Source of the DNA: Stercorarius parasiticus
Lineage: Eukaryota > Chordata > Aves > Charadriiformes > Stercorariidae
Assembly: GCA_013396915.1 (NCBI GenBank)
Contig: VWZL01004333.1
Location: forward strand, 157,059 to 221,058
DNA: 64,000 nucleotides
Direction of reading: 5' to 3'
A program made the position numbers and the translations under genes. Every line of letters starts with the position of its first letter. Position 1 is the first letter of the stretch. Below, piece after piece: positions 51,097 to 61,475 of the stretch. The notes beneath the pieces are model-generated. The model saw only the letters and a list, made by a program, of their open reading frames with translations. It was not told the origin of the DNA and searched no databases.

Positions 51097-54000
51097 TAGG
51101 AAGGTGATGAAGGGCGGGCTAATCAGGAAACCGGGGTTGAATTTGCAGTCTGTTTTGTAAGATGTGGATGGACACAAAGGATATAATTTACTTTAAATAT
51201 TACGGGCAAGGGGGAGTTAGTGGTGGGACTAAAAGAGAGAGGTGATATAGATAAAGCAATGGCCTGAGGAAGTCATCTTAATGTAACAGAGTGGATAGGG
51301 AGGCAGAGGGAACTGCTTTGCCATGATTACAGAAATGGCTATGACAGCATACCCTTTCACTGTGCTTCAGGACATTCACAGCAAAAATATTTAAGGTTCA
51401 AACTAACAGAAGAATTTTCTGTAGACACATTACGACGACAGTTATAACCAAAGCTGATTTACTAATTAGTAACAACCCCATTGCCTGTTTTTAATATGTC
51501 TGTACAGTAGCACTGTATATTTGAAGTTCTCTTCTATCTAATTTGTATATACTGTATTTTGAAGTTTTGCTCTTTCTAACATGAATAATTGCGTACTGTA
51601 TGGTAATACATCTACAGATGTTACTCTGTGACAGAAATACACCTTTTTATTCCATATAACTGTGACTATATATTTAAAACAATAAGAGAAGAATTTAAGT
51701 AATAGCAAAAAATCAACTTGTTCATTTTTAACACTGGAGTGTTAGTAATGATTCAAAAATGGCTTGCTGTGTCACCCCTTTGTGCTGGAGGCCTGATAGG
51801 ATGCCATGATCAGCTTGCTCTTTTAAGCCTAAGGGCTTAACATTAGCAGCATATGACAATTTTCTTATCAGAGTCTGCTTTGCAAAGCACACAGGGATGA
51901 GGAAGTGGACTGGATGCTGTCATGTATGGAATGGTGTGGTAATTAAGCAACACTGTTCAAGCATGGAGAGAGCAAAAAACCAAGGGTTTCACTGTTAGGC
52001 TTCTTACACAATTGCAAAACATGCTAGTGCAAAGCTTTTTTGCCTTGCAATAAAGACTTTTTATTTTTTTGGGGAAAAAAAAATGCAGTTATTAAACTCA
52101 GCATGGAGACAATCTGAAACAGGATCTTCATCAATCAGATTAACTGCTTTCCAAGATGAAAGTAGACGAGGCGCAGTGTGAGCCTGAAAAGATATTTATC
52201 AAAACCCATATTAATAACCACTTTCAGCCTTCTCCTGACAGTTTCATCTTAGCTTCCATGTTTAACATTTGAGTATCATATGTTTTTGTCAGGATGAGGC
52301 TGCTAAGAGCATCAATTAATTAATTCCTCTGAAGTATGGTTTGGAAAGGTAATAAAGTAACATTCCCTAAGGCCAGGACCAGTAATGGTAAGCAGCATTC
52401 TGGTGCTGTGCAATTTGTTACTTCAGAAAGAAATTAAAAGCACAGAATCATTTCCACTTTAAAAAGCAGAATATATTCAACTTTATTTTAATAAAATTAC
52501 TGAGAGGGATCCATTTTTTTAAATAATATTTTCAAAGTAGATAAAGGATGTTACTGCTTTTTATTTGTTTTATTTTAATAGGAAAAAGTAGTATGCCTCT
52601 GGCAAAAGAAAAGGCAAAAAAGATGACTAGAATGTGTCTCAGTATTGTTATTTATTTGTTATCATTATCATGATTTGCCTTGTTATTTGGGTCTTACTGT
52701 TGTGTTCTGGAATTTTCGCTGTGGGGTGAAGGAAGCCTGCTGACAGCACAGAGAAATTAACCCTCTCCTTGTTTCTTCTGCTGCCACCTTTACACACGGA
52801 ATTTTTAATGTACCATTAGCTTCTCCTTCCTCTCCCATGTTTAAAGACAGTGAAATTCTTGTTTACTCTGTAAGAAAGTAGGTTTTTTGCCTTGTATGTA
52901 GTGGAAGAAAAGGAAGGATAAAGGGCTGTTTGGTGACAAAGGAAAACATCAAGATAGTATTTTTTGCTATTTTTAAAATCATAAGCAGATAGTGGTTGAA
53001 TCTGGATACCTTCCTTTAATCTTGCAAAATATATCCACCCTTTTACTTCCACATCCTTTTAGTCCCACCACAAACAAAGTAATACTTCCATGCAAAAAGA
53101 TATATGTACGTAAACTGTTGATGGCATCTCTTTTCTCGTTGCCTGTGGGGAATGTCAGCCTATATAATTAGCGTGTCCTAATGACTGCATGAGTCAGATC
53201 AAAATACTCTGCTCACCAGTCTCTAAATAAAGTCTCCACACATTTTCTATGACTAACTATATTTCAGTCTGGTCTTGTAAGAGGATGAGATCCAGGTGGC
53301 CATACTCTACATCTATATGTGTAGTGTGCAAATATGTCCCTGTGCTACCTTTGCCTATCAGTTCTCGTATATAACTTCTGAGTACTTTGGCCACTCACAG
53401 ATGGTTTGGGATAGTTCTGAAGACATTTAGGCTCATGGGAACTAACTACTCTGTCCCCCAAGATAGCTAGAGGGGCAACCAATCACTGCAGAACAGTCTG
53501 AGAATAAGAAACTTAGTGAAGTTTTGATGAAGATCGGCAAGGAAGCAACCTTTTTTTTTTCCCCACAGGAATAGTTCAGAAAATTGCTCCCAAACTTGAA
53601 ATGCTCCTGATGTTTTATAACGACTCTGCTGATTTATGTTCCTATACTACATGTTGAGACTTCATCTGGACACCATTATTCAGGGACAACAGACCAAGCG
53701 AGTCCTGTGTACCATCACCTCCTTTCCCCAGGAGTGGAGGCCGGAAGACTGCAAACTGACTTCCCACCAGCTTCTTATAGAAAGCTTCTTATAGAAGCTG
53801 GAAGAAAAAAAACATGTTATCTGTACTCAGCTGTAATATTTTCACTTATATTCTGACAGTCCATATGACAAGTCATTAGTGATTTCTGGAGATCCATTCT
53901 GCAGAGATCTTAGAGCACCACCAGGACAAGCTCAAAACATATTGTGGGGCCTGCAAAGAGTTTGCTATGTCCTAACACTAAGAAACAGCTGACAAAGCAT

Positions 54001-57000
54001 TCAGCGTTTGCAGCAGGAAACTCAGACTGGAACAGAGTACCTCTGGCAAGTAGGACTCTGTGTAAACTCCCCTGACCATGGTCAATATTATAATGGGATG
54101 TAGATGTTGCTTGTTCCTAGTCTTCTGAGAGGTATTCCCAAGTGGCCCATGATTGCTGATGTTAATCAGCCTTGTTTTTTTGCCCTTGGGATGGCACTCA
54201 TGAGTAAATGCAGCAAAGGGGAGAGAAAAAATAGGAAACAGGGTTAATTGAATGCAGGATTTTCTTACAGAAAAAGTTTGGCCCACAGTGTATACAAAGT
54301 CCATTAACTGTTTTCTGAGCTGTCGAATGTTGTTTCCGCTTGGGTCTCTCTCATTATTAGTTGATATTGCTGAGGATTTATGCTTGTTTGGTGAAAACGA
54401 AACAAATCTAATATTTTTCAGATAAAACAAAGAAATAGCCTAGCACAGTTAGGCTGTGTTTGTATTCAAGGTCAGGAGTAAGGGACAGACATGAAGGTGT
54501 TCTCTGGCCTATTAGATGAACTGGTACGAATCAGATCCAAAGTCCTGTGGAATTCCTCTTGGCTTGGAGCCATGCCCTTCTCCAAGTATAAAATTGTTAT
54601 GGATGTATTCAAACCTAAACATCTTTGCAGGAATATGTACGTCTGAAGGGGTTTGGTTCAAATTCTTTGCACCATGCTCTTTTCTAAAGTTTAAGGTAGC
54701 TATAAGCGAATTAGGGAGCATTTTCTGTGTAACACAAGGGGACTTTAATGGGAGCGTGAGAAGACTGTATAGCAGCCAGTCAGGATCACCAGCTGAGGTC
54801 CCTTGATTTGCATTCAGAGGTTACAGAGCATACAGCAAGAGGGAGGATTATGGAATTGAAAGGTCTTAGGCACAGGCAGGCTGAGTTTATAAGTGCTGTA
54901 AAGGAAATTGAGAAAATTCTCAAGAAACTGGGAATTGAAACAAAACTAGTTTGTCTTATGTTGTAATTCGGCTTCAGAGAATTAAGGGTTGATCTCTGCT
55001 AAAACTCAAGAGATTGTGGCTAACTCTATGAGCATCAGAAGATCTACTGTTACTGTCTTCCCTACTAGGGTGATTGTTGTTGCTGGATAACAAAGATGTA
55101 CATCAAAGAAGAAGGATTACTGTGATTTAATACCACTATTCTAATCTGCAATTCTGCAAATGGAATTGATTATTTTGGTGTTTATAACTATGGAAAGTTA
55201 GCATTTAGAAATGTACAACACTTCTTGCTCAGGTAATGTTAAAGAAACATCATCAAACTAAGTGTATGCCCACATGCTAAGCTGACCCAAAGCCGAGTGA
55301 CCATGCTGAAAAGTGAATTTTGCTGGCTGGGCTCTGTGAGGCACTAAAATGAGTATACTGCTTAAGATCAGTACAAAGCATTGCTGTTGACCAAGAATAG
55401 ACTCTACACCCTGAATACGGTTAACACCCTGAAGAGGCTTGTTGGAAAAAAAAACCAACCAACCTACAATTTCTGCTACAGCATCCTGGGAATCAGTGAC
55501 CTTTGAAAACAAATATTTCCTTTCATGAAGTTTTGTGCTGTGCTCCACAGGGTCACTGGGACAGGTCAAAAACATGATCACAAATATCTTCTCTGTTTCT
55601 CCTGCTTTGAAAACGTTTCCCTGCTGTTTGCTGACTATCAGTTCTGGTTACTTTGTGTTACTCCCAAAGCCTGAGGAATGAAACTGAAGATCAGCACAGT
55701 GCTGTTAAACACACCAAGACAGCCAACTAAAAAAAAAGAAGAAAATAAAGCGTTTCAGCAAGTCTCTTTTACTGTTACCGAGATGTTGAGATTATATGTA
55801 TATTACATGAATATGTATGTGGGTAGCAGCACAGTATTATCTAGTGGAGCTGCAATACTTAAGACATTGATGTGCCTTTATAAGTAAATTATTACGGTCA
55901 GATAGGTCATGATTTCTGAACATAATAATGTAGGCTATAATTCTTTGGAAGATCTGAATGGAGTTATTGTGGTTAGTTTTTCATCCTGTGGAGGTCCACT
56001 CAGTTCAGCTCAAGTTACGGGGTCTCTCTGTTTGGGATTAAAAGGAGGGAATTAGTGAAGCTCCTCTCTGAGCAATATCATTCTGTCTGAGAACCTACCA
56101 ACTGACAAAAAATATGTAATTTTGCTGAGTCAAAATAGGTGCTCCCTGGCAAACAGCTCTTTCCAAATACTGATTAAAAGCCCAAATCTCGAGTGAGACA
56201 CTCAGGGTGGCCATACTTTCAATAAATATTCTACTTCCCTATTGTCATACTGAAATGCACACTTTCTACAAACAAGGGTTTGGTAACTTCAGGTTATAGC
56301 CTAGCATACCTGGCCTAGTGGCCTGGCTCCCAGATGACATCCAGAAAAAGGTCTTCAGTCTTTCCTTACATTTGCATGGGGCTGTTTTCACTGTTCATGT
56401 CCTTGGGCAGACTCTTAGGTCAAACAGGACTGTAGTTGTGGACCATACAGGGTTTTTTTGGCAGCTTTTCTTTCCTCCCTGACTATCAAACTCACATTTC
56501 TGCCTTTCTTTTTATTTTTTTTTTAATTTACTTATTGACATAATTTCACTGCTCAGGATAGTTTATGTAAATCACTTGGCCCCACTGTGGTTCCGTATCA
56601 TTCCTCAAAGGAGAAATTGATGAGGTTTGTATTTATGTGTTATGCTTATTTTTAATAGCTTATGCCTTTTAATAGAGATGCCTTTTTTACCTCCCTATGG
56701 TTTTGAAAGCTCAGATGGAGTTTCTTTATCCTTTTGCTTCTTGTTTGCATACTGACCGAAGGCAGTTGTGCTTGTTGATAGCTACATGCTCAGTATTACA
56801 TGAATCCCTTCTCAAAATGATGTAGCTAATGCTCTGCATATGCAAGTTTCATATATTCAGCTGTAAAACTACAAGGAATCCCCTTGCTGCCTTCTCAAAC
56901 ATGAACTGAAGGTTGCCCTATGGATTTGGAGAGGCAATGCCCTATGGCTTACTTTTAACAGTAAATAATGTATGCCTACAGAGGAAGAGAATTTTTTAAA

Positions 57001-57877
57001 ATCAGAAACCTAGACAAATGTTTTCAGTAATGAAACCAAAATGGAACGTCCCAGTTGGTCATTAGAAATTGTATTCCTATCAGTTAAAATATTGGAATTA
57101 GACTGAACTGTATAACTGTATTTTTAGACAAACTATTTATTGGTCTCTGTTAAACAAGCTTTAAAGGTCAGAGGAGATCACTGCTGATATGTCCTGGCTG
57201 AAAACATTTCACCTGAAGGAATTAGTCCATGCTCCTTGGACCCACAATTATAATACCATCTGGCAGATATGACTTCAGCACCAAGTTCTTAATGAGATAA
57301 GGTTGAGCCAAACATGGATTCGGGGTACAAAAGAGTTTAATAATCTTTTATTTGTCATAGTGAACATTTGCATATACTTTGTGAGAACAGTTCTTACAAG
57401 AAACGTTTCACCTCCTAGCATTCTTTAAAATATTGTGGCACATAGCTCTTTCTGAAACATCCATAGTATTTTTATTTCTGTTTTTTTCTATATTTAGATT
57501 TTTGTACTCATCTACTGGGATCCAAATTTATGTTAAAATAATTACTTTATGTCACGCATAACTAAACACATTTTAACATCTAAGGCAAGTACTAGTGGAA
57601 TCCAACATTCTCCTTTCCAATCAATTTAAGGTAGGACAGTAAAACATTTGACAATTTGAACCCTGGTGTCCCCCTATCCCTTGTATTACTGAACTGGGTA
57701 AATTATTATAAGCAGATAAAGGCACAATTTAATTTCCAGAGATGCATATATATGCTTATTTGCACACATGTCAAAGTCAGTAATCTGGTCAAATTTAGAC
57801 GGCCTCCCAGTATAGCATTGTTAAGTTACAGGAGTTCTTTTACACCATGTCACACAAGGAATAGTAGTATCAGCAAC
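51097..57877. other. Unique AT-rich non-coding DNA
   Basis: No gene or mobile element is recognised. The segment 51,715-52,400 looks like conserved non-coding DNA, with mixed composition and homeodomain-like words such as GGTAATTAAG and ATCAATTAATTAATT. A 14-bp tandem in a palindrome is at 53,767-53,801. A minus-strand open frame of about 150 codons (53,978-54,430) has no recognisable domain and fits chance. Confidence 0.5.
53767..53801. repeat. 14-bp tandem duplication in an imperfect palindrome
   Basis: AGCTTCTTATAGAA occurs twice in tandem (53,769-53,782 and 53,783-53,796). The whole block runs from CCAGCTTCT to AGAAGCTGG, which are exact reverse complements, so a hairpin with an imperfect centre is possible. 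Confidence 0.9.
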
Positions 57878-58010
57878 ATAGAATCATAGAATCATGGAAT
57901 TGCCTAGGTCGGAAGGGACATTTCAGACCATCTAGTCCAATCATCAACCTAACTCTTGACAAAAACCACCACTAAACTACATCTCTAAGCACTATGCCTA
58001 CCCATCTTTG
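57878..58010 (-). mobile_element. CR1 LINE 3' fragment, antisense
   Basis: Plus-strand text starts with ATAGAATCATAGAATCATGG, then GGTCGGAAGGGACATTTCAG, CATCTAGTCCAATCATCAAC, CCACCACTAAACTACATCTC and TAAGCACTATGCCTACCCAT. This is the antisense 3' end of a CR1 subfamily different from that at 22.3 kb. The 5' end is truncated near 58,010 and no ORF2 sequence is kept. Confidence 0.92.
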
Positions 58011-60682
58011 CTCTCAACTTCTTAGCCATGATGAAGGCTGAGGCCAGTCTTTAGTTCAATTTGAGGTGAAACAGAGAGATTTAAACAAAAGGATCTTGTG
58101 CAGGCATATCATGTACACTGTCTAATGTAGCTGTGGGAGTTCTCATTATCCACATAATGGAAAGGCTCTGGTTAAGATTCATCTTGCCTTGGTTATATGT
58201 AATGCATCTGCCCATGTTTGAATTAATTGTGTAAGTCCCATTATAGTCAATGGAGATATAGCCAATACAGTCAATGGCGTCTAGAGAGCAGTTCATCTTG
58301 TCCTAAATTTGGTCAGATGAATTGTTGTTTGAACTCCATTAACTGTATTGATTAGCTCTCCAAGACTATAATGCAGTCCAGACAGTAAGTCTGTTGTAGA
58401 CAGGCTAGATGGTAGACATCTAGAGTAAGAATTTCATGCCCTCTGCTGTTCCTCACTGCTATGAAATCTGGTTGAAATACTAGTGACTCTGGTGTCTCAA
58501 AGGCAGTTCAATCCAAGAAGAATACTCAGATTACAAAAGAACTTCACAGAGGAATAGTACATTATCATCACTATCTATCTAACACTATGGCTATCTAAAT
58601 AACAAACAGAATTGGAAAAAAATAACCGATTTCTGCTTGCTCTTTCAGATTTGTGGAGAGACTCACAGGATCCTTTTCCATCCATAATCTCATATGGTTG
58701 TTCAGGCTAGCATATTCATCCTCAGACTTGAAGGAACTTTGCCCACTGTCTGAATGTTTTCTCTGTGTCTTGTTCAGATCAAATAGTATAACACTGCAAT
58801 GAACTCAGTAGGTCACTCGCACAAAGCTAAAAACAAACACTTCATTGTCCTTCTCTGCTGACTTGCCTTTTCATATTGTGTTGTCTTCATAAATTCTGAG
58901 CTTACAGACCCCAAAGAAATTACTGTAATCACCAGCCCACCTGACTGGCTTGGCCATGGGATTTCCCTGAACAATAACTGCTTGAACCTGGACCATATCT
59001 TGATTTAAAAAACAACCATTGGTGAAAAATCCATCACTGTCATCAATAAATTGTTCTAGATAAACTTTCCCCTTTATTTCCCATATGAACTTTTCTAGCC
59101 TTTATAATCATCCAAACAATGTGCTAGAACAGAAATCTCTCTATTATCATGTTTTTCTTCCTTTGGCATATAGTTATAGACGGAATAAGATAAGCAAGGG
59201 CTTTCCTGCCAACTAGAGTGCAGTAGCTCCCAGAATGTAGTGTCTTTTTCCAAGCTGTCTTATTGGAGCTGTTTCACATCAGATAACTGATTAAATATTT
59301 ACCACAGTAGAGGCTTGGGTCTCTGTTTCTTGCTTCTCAAGGGAATACAACGAGCACTGGGTCAGTCTTTAAGTAGCTGGCCCAATGGATTGTTTGTACA
59401 GAATGCCACAGTACTAAAGAAAGGGTATGATAGATCCTCCTTCCATAGCCAGGATACTTAGTTGGGAGGTAAAAAATGTCCTTGTCTGGGTCAGGCAAAG
59501 GACCTTAAACTAAGGACCCTTGTATGCATGTAACTGCACAATTACTGAGATACGACTACTCTGGGTGAAGTCTCTTTTTTTTTTGTTGTGATAAAAAATC
59601 CAGAGTGTACCTAAAGACTCTTTCCAATGCAAATTTAATTCATGATGTGTTCATTTAAAAAGTTTCTATGTAGGAGAAACAACATTTTCTCCCAGAAGAA
59701 GGGATGTTGAAAAATTTTCAACCTGTTGCTTTCAAGCTATTGCTGTTGATTACAATCCCCTCTTTACAAAGAGAAATTTTCAGTTATTCTTCTGTTATCT
59801 ACTTGGTCTTGTTTCTCAGATGGGGTGCAAGATGGTAGATCAGGGCAGTTTATTTTGTTTGTTATTTTCCAGTTACTTCTCACAGGAATGTAATTCCTTC
59901 CCTCTAAATTCATTGTTCCTTGTCTCTGAAAATTTTCTGTTCCCAATGACAAAACAATTTTACTCTTTAAACTGACTTCAAGAGAATTTCTTCTCAGCAG
60001 AATGTAAGATGAGAAGTTTATGATTAAAAGCATAATGCCAGCTTACATGATTTTCAGATAATGATTTCCTGTCCCATGGTTTTCAATGCAGATTGATATT
60101 TTCCCTTTTGGAAAAAAGCTTAATATTCAAAAGTACTATTATTTTTCCTTGGAAATATTTGTACAGTCAAATGCTGACAGTAGTACAGGCACAGTCTGAA
60201 GACACCCTTTGCCTCAAAGCACTTCAAATTGGGCAGACAAGAGAAACACAAACCTACAGGGACAGTAGTATGCTAAAGCATGTGTAATTATGTGCAAATA
60301 TATGTCACATTACTATGTGATATTTTACTTTGTATAAATACACATAACTGCTTCAACATCCAGGCATCACTCTGCATTGCCATTAAAAAAATGTAATACT
60401 CCCAGTGACACAGAATTAGGTATCATGTTGGGATTTAAGGGAATAAATGGTAGTAGCTTTTCAGATTTGTTTTATCGGGAACACCTTGGAAGAGGGTAGC
60501 TACAGTTTATCTCCCTGCCAGCTTTTGCCCCATGCTGCCTAGCTAAAGCCTGCCTGCTGGTGGGGTACCCAGGAGAGAAAGGACACTGCAGCCTTCCATG
60601 CAGTGTCAAGCACCTGCCTGCGTTTGTGGCCACGCTCCTGGCTGCGGGGACATGGGACAAAGGGAGGTGCAGTGCCAGCAGG
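58011..60682. other. Unique non-coding DNA, GC-richer at its right end
   Basis: No gene or mobile element is recognised. From about 60,480 to 60,682 the sequence becomes clearly GC-richer (TGCCAGC, CTGCCTGC and GGCTGCGGGG words) up to the LTR start. This pocket could be unrecognised older repeat or a regulatory block. Confidence 0.5.
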
Positions 60683-61036
60683 TGTCCTGGTTTGAGGTAA
60701 AACAGAGCCAATTTTCTTTTCAGCAATTTTACTTTTCAGTTAAGTCTTTTCTAACTAACTGGTCTTTCTGAAACTAACAGCATATTTTTCATGCGGTGTC
60801 TGCTTCTAGCAGATGACATCTGATGTTTATAGTTAATACCAAGGAATGGTATGCAGAGAGGCTCCTGCTTATACTTATTGCTATAACAACCAAGGTCTGC
60901 TAACTTTGTTCTGTACCAAGTTGGACAGTCAGAAGAGGAAGACTGTAGAAGGCTCGCACCCATGTGGAGGAGTGGAAAGGACAGGTGACCCAAAACTGAC
61001 CAGTAGGGTATTCCATCCCATCTGCCCCATACTCAG

Positions 61037-61044
61037 TATAAAAG
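61037..61044 (+). promoter_or_regulatory. TATA box of the solo LTR
   Basis: TATAAAAG follows CATACTCAG, the place where LTRs of this family carry their core promoter. It is intact by sequence, so transcription could start about 25-30 bases downstream, but no evidence of use is visible. Confidence 0.65.
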
Positions 61045-61333
61045 CTGAGGGATCAAAGAGGTCGGCCTCCTTCTTCAGTGGCTGGTGTCCCAGGAGGACG
61101 ATGTCTGTTTATCTGCCTTTGATCCCGATCTGTGCATTCCTGAATCCAGATCCAGAAACCCAGTTCCTGTCTGTCACTGAATCCAGTCTGGGACTTTCCC
61201 AGTGCCTGCCAGTGGTGTAGTCGTCATCATGGGAGCTTGATATATATTCTATATTTTTGTTTTATATGTATTGTATCTATTTCATTATTTTCTTATTAAT
61301 ATTATTATCTTTTATTTTTATTATTAATATTTT

Positions 61334-61339
61334 ATTAAA
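61334..61339 (+). terminator. Poly(A) signal of the solo LTR
   Basis: ATTAAA at the end of the AT-rich tract, before AGTAGTTTAGTTTC and CAACCCATAAG, matches the polyadenylation signal position of this LTR type. Confidence 0.55.
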
Positions 61340-61475
61340 GTAGTTTAGTTTCTTTTCAACCCATAAGTAGCTATCTCTGTTATTTTCTCTCCCTTCTCTT
61401 CTGGGAATGGAGAGAGAGAGGTTAAAGAGAGCATCTGTTATTCATTTAGTGGCCAGACTAGCCTAAACCACGACA

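Larger units (their letters stand above)
60683..61475 (+). mobile_element. Solo LTR, avian ERV (TGTCCTGG...CCACGACA type)
   Basis: The element starts TGTCCTGGTTTGAGGTAAAA and ends CTAAACCACGACA, the termini of a widespread avian endogenous retrovirus LTR. In between are GACCCAAAACTGACCAGTAG, GGTATTCCATCCCATCTGCC, a TATA box, an AT-rich (ATT)n-like tract at about 61,240-61,345, ATTAAA, and CAACCCATAAGTAG. It is about 790 bases long. No internal retroviral sequence adjoins it on either side, so it is solo. Flanking bases GCAGG and GTGCT do not make a clear target duplication. It is one of the better preserved elements in the window. Confidence 0.88.

Noticed and set aside
53978..54430. Minus-strand open frame of about 150 codons as a gene
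   Set aside because: No recognisable motif, signal peptide or codon pattern, and it sits in unique AT-rich DNA. It is best explained as chance.
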